A stretch of DNA of 64,000 nucleotides from Phytophthora quininea (GCA_011947345.1 JAAVTG010000570.1:434001-498000), one strand, 5' to 3'. Positions 43,730 to 56,076 are shown, numbered from the stretch's first letter. Notes: generated from the letters alone by a model not told the origin. A program made the numbers and translations.

Positions 43730-44128
43730 GGGTTGGCAGGGTGGCTGATCGACAGCGGAGCGACCGCTCATATGACGCCATCCTGTGATGACATGGTCGA
43801 GTATAACGACGTGTCGGTGGAGGTGTATGTTACCATCGCCGATGGTAAGAAGATCCGAGTGGCTGGAACGGGTTCGGTGCGTCTGAGAGGGATCGATGGC
43901 AAGCGCATCAAGATGGCGGACGTTCTCCACATACCTGGCCTCGACCGACGACTTCTCTCGGTCGGAAAGCTGGCCGAACGGGGAATGAGTGTCGAATTCC
44001 AAGCAGAAGTCCTGTATCATATGGGATCAGGCGAGGGCGATCGCCTTCGGGAAGAAGGGTGGCAAGGCATACATGTTGGACTGCCAGGAGGACGCGGCCT
44101 ACTACACCGAGTACTCGGACGTCGGTAG
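43730..44128 (+). pseudogene. Copia protease
   Basis: The active site WLIDSGATAHMTPSCDDM and the downstream VLHIPGLDRRLLSVGKLAE are the typical Copia retropepsin and its link to integrase. The frame then shifts (about 44020-44160) before the GAG-pre-integrase zinc region. Confidence 0.75.
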
Positions 44129-44162
44129 TGAGTGGGAGATGTAACACGCACGTATTGGACGC

Positions 44163-45227
44163 TTGAGCGAGGGCTCGCTGGTGAGGACTCGCCAGGCCAC
44201 CAACGGGATGCCAGCGACCGCTCGGCACAAGGTCAACGAGTTGTGCGGTGGATGTATGAAGGGCAAGCAGACGGTAGCGAGGTTTCCGTCCCATTCGCTG
44301 TCGAGGACTCGCCGGCCACTGGAATTGGTCCACACGGACGTAATGGGCCCCATAAAGACGAAGTCGAAGGGCGGAGCGAGATACGTGCTGACGTTCGTGG
44401 ATGACTACTCGCGGTACGTCGTGGCGTATTTCTTGACCAAGAAGAGCGAGGTCTCGGCGAAGTTCGAATCGTACATGAAGATGTACACGAACCAGTGGGG
44501 CGAGCGCATCAAGTGTTTGCGCTCAGATAACGGCACTGAGTTCGTGAACAAGACGATGGACAAGATCTCCCAGCTGAACGCGATCATGCACCAGAAGACC
44601 GTCCCGTACAGTCCCCAGCAGAATGGTGTGGCGGAGCGCATGAACCGCACCATCAAGGAGAAGGATCGGAGCATGCTGCACTACAAAGGCGTGTCGACGC
44701 TGTGGTGGGCAGAGGCAGTGAGCACTGCAATCTACTTAATCGATCGGTCGACGAACAGCATGCACCTGACGAAGACTCCGTACGAGTTGACGTTCAAGGC
44801 GAAACCTCGGCTGGATCACCTGCAAGTATTCGGATCAGTCGGTTGCGCTCATGTCGACAAGTCGAGACGCACCAAGTTGGAGCCGAAGAGCTTCAAGTGT
44901 ATGTTCCTTGGGTACGGCGAGGACTCAAAGGGCTACCGTGTGTACGACTTGGAGTCGAACAAGGTGAAGGTGTCCCGATCGGTGAAGCTGGATGAGCGCG
45001 AGGTGAACGGCATATATGACACGGCACCCAGCGAGGACTCGCCCAGCGACAACTCGCCGATGACTCAGGTGACGGAATATGACGAGGACGCGGTGCTACC
45101 CGAGCAGCCGCAACGACCTGTCGCCGACGACCCAATGGAGTCGGTGGAAGAAACAGTCGAGGACACCGAGATGCCTGAGGCGGAGCCGCAGGAACCATCG
45201 GCGCACGAGCTGACAACATACCGATGA
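44163..45227 (+). pseudogene. Copia integrase
   Basis: An open frame of 354 codons. It has a zinc-binding HKVNELCGGCMKGKQ, the core with Asp in VHTDVMGPI, Asp in LRSDNGTEF and Glu in QQNGVAERMNR, and the Copia C-terminal motif FGSVGCAHVDKSRRTKLEPK. The catalytic DDE triad is intact. It ends in TGA before RT, where uninterrupted elements read through. Confidence 0.8.
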
Positions 45228-45239
45228 GTCGCGAGACTG

Positions 45240-45719
45240 ATGTTAAACGAGGGCATGGTCTTCCACCCGGATCCAGATCGAGCCCAGCGCGCACAAGAAC
45301 CGGTTCTGCTTCTTGGTGATGGTTCAGCAGGCGACGAGGGGTCGAAGGAAGCTAGTGGCGACGACTCGGAGAACGACGATCACTTCTGGCCACCATCTCC
45401 AAAGCGGCTAAGAGTGGACGAAGATGGCCTATTGGCTGAAGCTGTGCTGGCTTACGCTGCGGACGTCGGCGACGCCAACGACGCGCCAACCACGTACCAG
45501 CAGGCCATACAGAGCGACGAGTACTTAGAATGGGTCAAGGCGATGAATGCGGAGCTCAAGGCACACGCGAACAACGGCTCGTGGACGTTGGTTCATCGGA
45601 CACCGAGCTCTCGGCCGATCGGTTGTCGCTGGATGTTTGCCAAGAAACGCGACGAGCACGGACGAGTGATCCGATACAAGGCCCGACTTGTCGCGAAGGG
45701 CTTCAAACACAAGGGATGA
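45240..45719 (+). pseudogene. Copia RT, N-terminal part, cut by Gypsy-B
   Basis: Contains EWVKAMNAELKAHANNGSWT, PIGCRWMFAKKRDEHGRV and RYKARLVAKGF, the first motifs of Copia RT. It ends 46 bases before the Gypsy-B LTR. The palm with the catalytic Asp pair is not present anywhere in the window. Confidence 0.8.
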
Positions 45720-45765
45720 AGTTGGCGAGGACTCAATCACCGACGACTGACGCAGAGCGCCGACG

Positions 45766-46579
45766 TGGTGTAGGAATCCACTGAACTTTCGCTAAGGCAG
45801 CAGCGAGCTTCCGCACACAACAATACACCTTCCAGATTGTCAGGCGAATGTTGGGCGTGATCTGAAGGAACCAGATCCGACCCTGCCCGAGCCGGTGTGG
45901 CTTCCGCTCACTGTCTACGCTGAAGGCAAATATAAACCGACGCTACAGGCATGAGTCTTCGCCTGTACGTCCAAACACTCTCTCACACACTCAAAACCCC
46001 GTGGCACCAGCAGGCGAAGGTTGCCTAGTCCCGTGGACTCTCTTACGGGGCGCCGGAGTATAACTCCGGCTGGAAGTCACGTTGGAATGCGACCCGCACT
46101 CCACACACAAGGGCTCTTTGCCCAACACTCCCTATTAATAGGGCCAATCCAAAATACACTCTAACTACCACTCTTCACTCTTGGCCTGACCAAACGAACA
46201 CTCACTTCACGAAGGTCTGTGTTCGCTGGCAGGCATAACCCATGAGCACAGGGCAAGGTGCTTACCTAGGACGCTTGGCCGCTTGGGAAGTCGGGGAAAA
46301 TTCTGCTCTGTTTGTATCGCCCTCTCAGGCTCTTACTCTTTCTAATCCTACCCTTATCTATGAATCTATACAAATGTCAAGTGAAACGCAAGCGTCGCCG
46401 TCGGAGCTACCCATCCGAAGATTCACGACCAGGCGATGGTTCGCAATAGCGACCACCTCGGGATAGCGACCTTCAATGAACCTTCGCCTCGTGTCGCCAT
46501 TGGTCCAGCTCGACGACTTTTATCAGCCAATAGCGGAGGCGACAGTTCGTTGACGAATCTTGGAGAAATCTCCACACCA
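45766..46579 (-). repeat. Gypsy-B 3' LTR
   Basis: 814 bp; differs from the other LTR by about two substitutions and two homopolymer indels. Confidence 0.9.
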
Positions 46580-46641
46580 CAACTGCCCCTGGTAAGGCTC
46601 GAACCACTCTTCGCTGGCGAGTGCCTCGGCATCTTCTTCCC

Positions 46642-49600
46642 ATGAGTGGCTTCGTCGGGCGCGCCGCTTCCCGCGCCATGCAAGCTGCTGGCCTCACGAC
46701 GCCTCCGCCTCCGTTGGTCAGTCACTCCCGTACTCGATCTTTCTCTCCGTGTACTGACGCTGATCTCATGTAGGCTCCAGCAGCCGACTTGGCTGGCGCC
46801 ACGAGCGTCTCTTCGTCCTCTGAGCCGCCAGGTGGGTCGGCTGATGTCCCTCCCCCGCCCATATCGAGATCCACGGCCGTGACGCGGGCGTCAGCGAAGA
46901 CACGCTGAGGGATTTGCTAGACGAATCGTCGGCGTCTGCCTCGGAGCGGACCATCGCTGTCACGGGCAATCAGTTGGCGGACTTGGCGAAGGTTCTCGTT
47001 CGTGCCCACTCGCACCCGCCGGGCGTGATGGACGCTGCGTACTGGCGACGTCTTGACGCTGCTCGCTCCGTTTCTGATGTCGTTGCAGCCACCACGGACA
47101 CTCCCTCGCTCGACCAGACGCGGAGGAAGAAGCCGGACGACTGCGCGCGTCTGGAGACTGCTCACCTGGCTCAAGTCGCTTCGCACAAGGCCTTGATGAA
47201 GGAGACGAATCTTCGGGAGAACGCCGAGGTGTTCGCGCGCCAGGCGACGGCCGAGACTGAAGAGCTAAAGAAGCAGTTGAAGATCGCGACGAAGACTGGG
47301 ACGGCCTGCTATCAGCGGGCTCTTGACGTCCAAGCGTCGCTGGATGTCCACACCGAGAATATGTCCAAGCTCCAAGCTCTTCTGGAGGCCAGCGAAGATT
47401 CGGTGCGACGCCTCCGGAAGCAATTAGCTAAGGAGCGCGAAGTCTTCAAAGCATCGCTGTATGCCAACACCAGTCGAGTCGACAAGTTGGCTCGCCTACT
47501 GTCGCGGCTGATTGCGGGTGATTCGTCAGACGTCCAGGCGCTCCGGACGAAGGAAGAGGTTCAGGCTGGGCGTATCCAACGTCTTCGCCGCGCCAATGCC
47601 ATTCTTCGCGAACACGTCAGTCTCCAATCTCTGGACCCTGATACTCTCGTGCTCGCAGTCGAAGGTTCGTTTCCTTCTCGTTGTTCGTCTCCTTTGTCCG
47701 ACATATTTATTCTCGCCTTTGACGGTGTTTCCAGGCATTGCGTCGGGTGACCTCCAGCTCGAGGCTTTGGACTTGGATCAAGAGACGCTTGACATTCTGG
47801 ACCAGCTCCGATGGCGAGACGTTGCTGCCGGGTCGTCATCCCGGCTAGAGATGTTGGTCGCGGAGGCTGTTCACCACGCTAAGAACCCTGGCAAGCGTCG
47901 GCGTCTTCGCCAGTCGGTGAGCGACTGTGACGACGATGAGGAAGAATTCGAAGGCTCGTTCGGAGCGTCTCAAGCGTCTGTCGGGTCTAACGATGGTCCT
48001 CTCTCTTCTGGCGAGGACTCATCGGCTCGTTTCGCTGCTGCGGGGCTTGCAGACGTCCCTGGTGTTTCGAGCGAGCCTTCGCCTAGCCGGCGCAGGCGTC
48101 TGATGAAGCCTAAGCACTGGAAGAAGCGTTCTGACCGCAGTCGCCCTCGTAAAAGCGTCGCTTGTCGTCTGGTCCAGTCTCCACCACTCCCGCGGTGTCC
48201 GCGAGGCAGCTCAGGACCGGCGCGGAGTCTACCGGTTCTGAAGTCCCGCATGAATCATCGTCTGGTGATACGTCTGCGTCGGGTGGCCCAGCTCCTGGTC
48301 CTCCAGCACGCGACGAAGGTTCAAGTCAAGCCGCGTCGTCCGCTGTTCCTCTGTCAGCGTCTGATGCGAGGGGGCCACAGGTTCTGCCGTATCATCTCCG
48401 CCAGCATCATCAACTGCCCCTCGAGCTTCGGTTCCGCTCAGGACTACTGCCCCTGGGCGTGATCGTCCCTTACCGATCACCAGTGATCCTCCTTCGTCGA
48501 GTGCTCGGCGAGGGTTGCCTCGCCGCCAAGTTACCGAACGGGGCGAGTTCAAGACATTGCTGTTGGTCGATCAGGAAGCTGCGTCTGACTCTGAAGTGCT
48601 AGGAGGTGGCGTCGATGATTCGCCAGTCGCTGGTTCACGTTCGGGCGTCGTTGATCTCACCTGTGAAGCCCCTGATACGGCGTCTGTGGCTGGCTCCGCT
48701 GGCCGCGAGTCAAGCGACGGCGAAGCTTCGCCGATTCCCCAAGCTACTTCCGCTGCGGCTCAACCTGCCGATTGCTCTCTCGCTGTGCTCTCCTCTGGTG
48801 GGGTATTCCGTGGAGCTTTCGTTCCTGGTGGAATTCCCTCGCGGACAGTTCGATCAGAAGTTTCGCTTTCGGATGGATCTGCGACGACCCGGCCAGCTCT
48901 TCCAACCTCCGCGGCGGGCGATTCTCCGCCCGTTGTTGGTTCGCCTGGTCTCCGCCCCCAACTGCTTCTGGTGGAGTATTGCTTCCTGCGCCCGCTGGTG
49001 GAGTTGTGTCGGGCATTGGTGCCAGCGGAGCTTCGTCTGCAGCTGCCCCGAGTGGTGCTTCGACTGGAGCAGCCTCCGGCGAGATCCCGGTGGCAGCAAC
49101 GACGCCTTCGACTCGGTCGACCTGTCGTCGTCCTGGCATGCAGCTCGTAGCTACCTTCGCTCGGGGTGCTAATCCCCGTGGGGCCACGCCAACAGCTGAA
49201 TTCCCAGTGCCGCCGCCTGGTCCTCGCCCCATGATTCCCGCGCAGGCGAAGTTTCCTTCGGCTCTGCTTCCTTTCGTGGACCTGGAGTTTGGCAAGCCCG
49301 CGGCCGATCGCTGCTGGAGCCGGATTTTGTGCTCGCGCCTGCCGACGCCGATCGCGGCCAACGCGATCGCCCCTTGTTCTCCGGAAGGCATTAACGCCTT
49401 CGCTAATTTTCGGGACCCGGTCCACCCCTACCAGGCATTGATCAGGCCCCTTCCAGACCGTGCAAGCGTTTTCGACAGTCTCCAGCACGACCTCAACCAA
49501 GCCATCTCATGTCGAGCGCCGATTCCGTTGCGGTATTTTCACTTGTGGCGGAGTCTGCGTGGCGTCGGTGCGCAGGGCGATCTGGGGTTCGCTCTGTGGG

Positions 49601-50388
49601 AGCGTCACCACTGGATTCCTCAAGCATGCGTCGAGAATGGCCTGCGAGCCTATGCCAGCAATCCGAGCCACGATCCCAGCGTGCTTCACAACCGGACCGA
49701 CGCTTGGGTCAGATACTTCGCGGCGCGGAAGAAGCGGGCCGACAACCTTCGTGTCCACGTGAAGCGGACTTTCTGGAGCGACTGGCTGCTTGGAGATCAG
49801 GAGAAGCCACAGGAGGAGCGAGTGCTCGTTCCCGAGTTGATCTTCGAGCCATCCGTGCCGGTGATGTCGATGGAGAACCTCTCTTGGTTGCCCGGAAGTG
49901 ATGATTGGGTCAGCGAAGTTTCGGCGTTGGACCGCGACCAGCCTTGGCGTGACTGCTGGATGACTCGGCCGGAGATTCGCCCGTTCAACACCATCTTCCT
50001 CCCGTGCAACCCGACGGTGTATGTCTTCGTTCCACACGGATCTACCCCAGCGACAGTCGGTGACCAGATCAACATCGATCCCAAGGCCTTGCCAAGTGAA
50101 GTCGCCGCCAACTGGGACCACGACTTCGTCGACATCCGCGTCGCTCGGGCTCAGCGAGCTGGTACCATCGTTGCCTCGGGTGAGGAGAGAGGTGGCGATG
50201 GCGAGGGTTCGGCGTCTGGGGGCTTGTCGCTGCTCGCTTCCGCCGCGGCGTCGTCATCAGGGGGTCATGACTTTGCTCGCCGTTCAGCAGGGTCCGTGGT
50301 CTTTTCTTCAGCGCGCACATGCGGTAAGCGATCGCTCGTAGTGTTCTCTTGGTTGCGCTCTGGCAGCTTGTTTGTTCGTCTTCCTTGA
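46642..50388 (+). CDS. Antisense multi-exon gene inside Gypsy-B
   Basis: Opposite to pol. ATG 46642 starts a 25-codon exon (MSGFVGRAASRAMQAAGL). Intron 1 is 46717-46773 (57 bp, GTCAGT...TGTAG, phase 0). Exon 2 (46774-47664) has one frame change in a C-run near 46855, then an acidic segment and a long coiled coil (ETEELKKQLKIATKT, VRRLRKQLAKEREVF). Intron 2 is 47665-47734 (70 bp, phase 1) and joins in frame to GIASGDLQLEALDLDQ. Ser/Pro/Gly-rich low-complexity sequence with two or more frame changes follows (48160-48950). A well-kept C-terminal domain (about 49230-50150: FPSALLPFVDLEFGKPA, PIPLRYFHLWRSLRGV, NPTVYVFVPHGS) ends at TGA 50388. A possible last donor lies at 50324. I recognise no domain. 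It ends tail-to-tail with pol, 113 bp apart. Confidence 0.6.
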
Positions 50389-50501
50389 TCGTTGAATGTA
50401 CGTAGTCATATATAACATGCATCTTTCGGTTGCAGTAGCTTCTTTCGTCTGCTGTTGTAGGCTGCACCGCCCCACAGACAGATCATCATTTGGCGAGGCT
50501 T

Positions 50502-51966
50502 CTATTCTTCGTCCGCAACTTGGACCATCTCCAGACGCCGGTGACACTTCTTCCTGCGAAGATAGCCGTAGAGGAGGCCGCCACAGGACAGGTTCGTTAC
50601 CGGCTCCCACGAAGGTTCGTCATATCCGGCCCATTTTACCTTGAATTCCCGCACAGGCCTAGCTGTACTTGGCGACACCGGTAGTCGGTCATCTAGATTT
50701 GCTTCAACTTCGAAGCGATCGTTCGTCTGGTCTGGTTCCCAACTGTCCTCCGGTAGTAGCTCCTCATCAAAGTCCAGGCGATTGTCCTCTGTCATTTCCG
50801 GGGCCAAGCGAACCGGCTTCAACCGTGAGACGTGCACAATCGGGTAGAATCTGTATCCGCGGCGGTCGGGCAATTCTAGCTCGTACGCGAACTCTTCGAC
50901 CTTCGCCTTGATGCGAAACGGGCCGTGCCAGAGATGAGCAAGCTTCTTGGTCAATCCTGGTTTCACTCTCTCCATATAGAACCACGCACGACTTCCGACT
51001 TCAAACAGAGGCTTCGCTCGGGGCTGCTCCGTCCTGTCCTCATTCACCCGGTTCAGTGCGGAGTTGGGCGAAGGTTCATTGTCTACCGCGGGCGGTACAG
51101 ATGCCTTCTCTCGTCGACTCATCGCTTCGTTGTGCCTATCGGATCGTGCGCGCCTTTCCTTCGCTTGATACTCTTTGGCCATCTCTAGCGCTATGCCCTG
51201 CTGCCGATTAATCTCTCTCCTCCATGCCGAGCTGTCAGTTCGCGTCGCGAATCCTCGTTTCACGGAAGAGGTCATCGCCCTGAGGGTAGTCCGAGCATCC
51301 CATCCATGGACGAGGTAAAACGGTGTCTCCTTACGTGTGGAGTCCACGGAATTGTTGATCGCAAATATCAGTCGTTCGACGAGTTCGTCCCAGTCCTGCT
51401 GTAACGGGTCTTCCACATAAACCTTCACCGACGCCATGATTGACTTCACCGACCTCTCTTGCTGACTGTTAGCTTGCGGACGATAGCTCAACGTTGCCCG
51501 GGAGCGAGACTGCATCATTTCCGCGAAAGTCTGAAATACTTCACTCATGAACCGTGGGTCACGGTCGTGTCGAATCATCGTTGGGGCTCCAAACCTTCGG
51601 TAGACACATTCCTCGAATGCTTGGGCTACTTTGATCGCCGAAGTATCGCTCATGGCTTTGGCGATGACGTACCCTGTGAACGAACACTGGAATAACAGTA
51701 GCGCGGTATTCCCGCGACGACTCTTCGGTAGAGGGATCACGAAGTCCATCGACACTAACTGAAAAGGATGGTCGGCCAGGATATTGCCAGGGGGTATCCC
51801 TAAGCTGTGGACGACTCTTGCTCGTATTACAATCAGGGTATGACCTCACGTGTTTCTCCACCTCGGTGTACAGTCCATTCCAGTAGTAGTCCATCCTGAC
51901 GCGCAGATACGTTCGTATCACGCCCTGGTGCCCACCTTCCAATGAATCATGGCAATTCTGCAACAC
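50502..51966 (-). pseudogene. Gypsy-B integrase and chromodomain
   Basis: The zinc domain (HDSLEGGHQGVIRTYLR...YPDCN, one Cys replaced by Tyr) is in one frame. The core continues one frame over from MSMDFVIPLPKSRRGN: Asp in SMDF, Asp in RHDRDPRF, Glu in NSQQERSVK. Then come the GPY/F module (HLWHGPFRIKAKVEEFAYEL), the VHVSRLKPV motif and a C-terminal chromodomain (VREFKVKWAGYDEPSWEPV). The 418-codon frame from 51755 to 50502 is unbroken. Confidence 0.85.
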
Positions 51967-52073
51967 TTCTTAAATCATCGTTGTCGGCACTACTAGTCGC
52001 ATTCGTACACTCTCATCCTCCTCGCGGCCTCGGCGACGGTTCATTCCCACGTAGTACAATACATCGTCTTCCG

Positions 52074-53213
52074 TCAGAACGAACTTGTCCGCCCATTTCC
52101 ACGCTTCTTTAGCTTCTTTATAGCTGAGGTGTTCCAAATTCCCTTTAGCACCGCCTTGATGTTCGCCCATCGTGTTTCCTCGTTCTGGGCTTGCGCGATT
52201 CTCTTCCGACGTTCACACTGAACTTCGATCGGATCAACGTCCTCTGCCGATGTCCCAGCAGGCGATGTTTCGTTTGGCGAAGGTTCGTTCGCGGCGGGAT
52301 CCGGATTTGGACCTTCGCGAGTTGTCTCACCTTCATGGCTGTCCGTCGGAGTCTCTCCGGATGGTAAGGTCGACGGTTCGTCGGTAAACCGCACGCGTCT
52401 GGCTTGGCCCCTCGCCTGCCGGCGGGTCATAACAGAAATATTGCCTTGGTTCGGTTCTACGAAGCTGTCGAACGTCTTCTTGTGCGCCCGGTCGTCCAGT
52501 GCGTCATTTCGAGCAAATTTGGCCTGCTCACGATTGTTCAGCTCCTCCTTATCTCGCATGGGTTCGTAAATGACTTGCTGGATGCGGTTTAGTTCTCGTA
52601 GTTCCGTTTTCCTTGATGGGTCTTGCACTTGTCTGGAACTTCTTAACTCCAAGGTTTCGCTCGCCAATGAGTCAGCGGCGGCGTTGTACTTCCGCATTAT
52701 GTGCAGGTATTTGGTGCTCCGAAGCTTCGCTGTCAGTTCCTTATGCCGGTTCAGCTGCAGTTGCAGCGCTTCCGTCCGACATGCGATCACCCCTAGGGAT
52801 TGCTGGATTGCAAGCCTCGAGTCGCCGACGATGATTAAATCGTCGGCCCCAAGTTTAATCGCTGCTTGGATGCCATTATTCATTCCTGTGTACTCAGCGA
52901 TGTTTACAGTGGTCGACTCGAGGAACGCACTCGCAGCGATCGCTATCTCCCAAGTCGGTAGTCTCCACAGAATCCACGAACAGCTTCCGTAGCCGCCATA
53001 CTTCTCTGTCTTCGCCGAGCCGTCGAACGAGAGTACGAGGCCTTCGTAGTCCTTAGGCAGTCGGGCGTACAGCAGCACGGGGTCCGTCGCTGAGCCTTTG
53101 GAGGGCGGTGCTAGTGGTGCTAGCGAGTCTTCGAGGTCCACAAAGCTCGTTACGGTTGCTTGGAGAAGCTTCGCGAAGTCCGTGTCCTTCTCCGGCACCC
53201 TTTGAACGATCAA
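52074..53213 (-). pseudogene. Gypsy-B second (cellular-type) RNase H
   Basis: Within a 379-codon open frame, residues about 57-190 form a complete RNase HI-like fold distinct from the tethered one. The catalytic Asp is in VLSFDGSAK, Glu in TVNIAEYTGMNNGIQAA, Asp in LIIVGDSRLAIQQSLG and Asp in KYNAAADSLASETL. The AEY-G-N-G-aa and GDS signatures are those of plant/archaeal-type RNase H. The domain lies between the tethered RNase H and integrase. A hydrophilic Glu/Pro/Ser-rich linker follows. A second RNase H could compensate for a degenerate tethered domain during strand synthesis; that is inference from known dual-RNase-H elements. Confidence 0.8.
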
Positions 53214-53279
53214 ATGCCATGGCGACAGGAGGACTGCGAACTGCAGTGCGCGACCGAACAGCGATTTGGACTTAAATAC

Positions 53280-54978
53280 TCACTCAAGCGTCGAAAATCG
53301 CGTGTACACTCGTAATGTCTTTCCAGCAAGCATCGTATGGCACCCCTTTAGAAGCAACAGAAGCGCCAGCACCTCCTTCTCTGCGGGATGATAGTTCATC
53401 TCCGACTCCTTGAGTACCCGGCCGCGGAACAGCACTGGGTGAAGTTTCGCTTCGTGCTCCTGCAGGAGGGTCGTACTCAGCGCCCACTCGTTTGCGAACA
53501 GCATGACGTGGATTTCCTTTCCGAGATCGAAATGCCGAAGTATTGGTGCGTCAGCGATCATCTGTTGAAGCTTCGCGAAGACTGCCCTGGCCTTGGTGAG
53601 GTCACCCCGTCTGCGAAATCGCGGTCAGTGAGTTGGCAAAGCGTGGCCCTATACACGGCAAAATCTTGGATAAAGCGACTATAGTAGTTCAGCGCACCAA
53701 GGAATGCCTGCATCCCTTTCTTGGTCGACGGGAACTATAGTTCCGATATGGCTCGAGTCTTCTTAGTGTCCGCTTGGATGCCGCCGATCGAAACTTCGTG
53801 TGACAGGAAGTTAACCTTGGGCTGCATGAAAACATTCTTCGTGAAACTAACACTGATTCGGCACTCCTCAAACCGGGCCAGTAATCGGTCTAACGTCGCC
53901 AAGCAGTCATCGAATGTTTCGTCGCCGAAGCAGATGTCGTCTACAAACGATTGCCGCTCGAATACCGGTGTGAACGACGATTTGTCGATTTCGCCGGTTG
54001 AGAACATGTCGGCCTCCGGACTATTGATGAACTCCTGGAGCGGGTCGTGGGCTTCCGAAGCTTCCCTGTCAGCATCGAACTTCGTTATGGGGCCTTGCGT
54101 TGGTCTTGCGCGGTCCAACGAACGTTCGTACGCCTCTCGGCGAAGCTCTTCGGTTTGCGATTCTGCGTCTTGCATCTGTCCGGCCAGCTATCGCCACCCT
54201 CCTTTCGGCTGAACAAACCCCACAGAGCGTTGTCGATCATGCGTTGATAGATCATGGGGGCGTTCTTCAGTCCGAAGGGCATTCTGAGCCACTCGAAGTG
54301 GCCGAGCGCACACACAAAGGCGGAGATTATTCGTGCGCGAAGCGTCATCACCACGGCCCAGAAACCGCTTGCCGCGTCAAAAGCAAAACCAGAGGTACCC
54401 TTCCAATTCGGTAAGCAGATCGTCGACCAGAGGCATCGCGTACTCCATGATCGCGGTGATTGCATTCACCATCTTGTGATCAATATACAGGCGAATGTCG
54501 CGACCGTTCTTCTTCATCACAATGACGATCGGCGACACCCATGGACTGTCTGAAAAGCAATGAGCCCGGCCTTGAGAAGGCCTTTCAGTAGCTCGTAGAG
54601 CTTCTGCAGGTGACGAATCGGTATGCGTCGGGCACGCTGTTTGATAGATGCGTGTCCCTGCACATCGATATCGCACACCACCCCGTACGCTGGTGGAGGC
54701 AGCGCATTCCCGCTCGAGATCATGATTCCTTCATGGAGCTTTAGTACCTGCACCAGCCGTTCTTGTTGTTCGCTCGTCATGGCACCACTTTGTACGTTTG
54801 GGGTGGAATAGTCCAGCGCACTAGGCGAAACTTTGCTGGGGTCCGGTAGGAACGCTAACTCATGAGCGTTGTCGTCCAAGCCGACTTCATTGGCCGGGTG
54901 TTCAAACTCACGCATCAACCGTCGCTGGGCTCTCTGCGGCCTCGGCGGCCACGACGCGCATCGCTGACAAGAAGGCAC
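53280..54978 (-). pseudogene. Gypsy-B reverse transcriptase and tethered RNase H
   Basis: RT motifs appear in five successive frames: GVVCDIDVQGHASIKQRARR, WVSPIVIVMKKNGRDIRLYI, DAASGFWAVVM, ALGHFEWLRMPFGLKNAP, then FVDDICFGDETFDDCLATL with the catalytic Asp pair (near 53945). About 100 residues separate MIYQRMIDNALWGLF from FVDD, much more than the usual 20 or so. The tethered RNase H (NEWALSTTLLQEHEAKLHPV, YHPAEKEVLALLLLL) lacks the first catalytic Asp at the usual place (MLFANEW instead of a D-A-S-like motif). Many frame breaks; several lie in homopolymers. Confidence 0.75.
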
Positions 54979-56076
54979 GATCCAGCTTCGACATCGCCAC
55001 CTCTGCAGGCTCAGCGATGTCGCCTTGAACTACCGCTTCCGCCTCCTCGACGTCGATGAAGGGCAGCCCTTCATTCTGAGCGGCAGGCGAAGGTCTGCGT
55101 GACGACTGCGACCTTCTGCAGGACCGATTGGTCCGCCGGCCGACGTCACCTTGTCGACACATGTGGTGGGCGTCGTTAGCCCTTTCACTAGCCTTCGCCA
55201 TCGGGCTGATCGTATATGCGTCTCCATCGTTATCCTTGCCACTTCCTGGGCGAGGTTCCTCCTCTGGTTGCACGCTGAGTAATGGCGCGCTCGCTTCGCT
55301 TGTTGATGCGTCAGCTAGCTCCCACCGTTCCGCACATGTCAGCTTGCGGCGCGTACGTGTCGATAAATCTTCGCTCGGCCGTGGAAGTATTTCCGTAGGT
55401 TGGGCATACTCTGGACGCGGGACCGCCGGTGGTTGTGTCTCCAGCCACTGTGCGTAGATCTCGTATTCGCGATCGAGGAGGTGTCGATCTCGAACTCCGT
55501 CGTACGCCAGCACCTGCCAGTCCCGGTACTTGCGCGAGGTCGGACGAACGTACCCTTCTTCCCGTGGTAGATCACCATGGGGAACCCATTTCACAAACGT
55601 CATGTGCGCTGAACAAGTGACGGCAACCGCGCTCACATTGCTCAAGCGAAGCTTCGCTGCCCCCGACGTTTCGTTGTTACTGTACCTTTGTTTATTCCCT
55701 GCACGTCGATCGACCGCCCGTGATCCCGGAGGTACCTCAGGCGAATCTTCTTGGCGAAGCCTGTCGAGATGACGCTGACGTTCGCCCCGGTGTCGAAGAG
55801 AATCGTTGTTCGGTGGTCGTTGATCGCTCCATGTACTAACGCCCGCATTCGGATCCTCTGGTCGTAGCGCTGCGACGACCACCACCCCAGTCGCTCTCCT
55901 TCCAAGAGCCGCATCACCTTGGGACGGGATCTTAAGGTCATTAACTGCGTTCCGCACACCGTACTGGCGACCGCAGCGTCGCTCACAGGCTCTTTACTTC
56001 CTCCGTCATTTCTGCACTCAATATCACTGTCGGGGAAGCTTGCGCTTCCGTCACATCGGAGTCTCATCGTTTTCAC
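54908..56076 (-). pseudogene. Gypsy-B aspartic protease and linker
   Basis: The frame from 56076 contains ILFDTGANVSVIS (near 55790), the retropepsin active site. One frame over, a long hydrophilic segment follows (SRKYRDWQVLAYDGVRD, then PEEEPRPGSGKDNDGD) before RT. It sits between gag and RT as expected. Confidence 0.75.

Noticed and set aside
48744..49500. Minus-strand frames of 215-246 codons opposite the antisense gene of Gypsy-B
   Set aside because: Low-complexity Arg/Gly/Ser/Pro composition in a GC-rich region and no continuity with pol; the + strand frame has better protein character.
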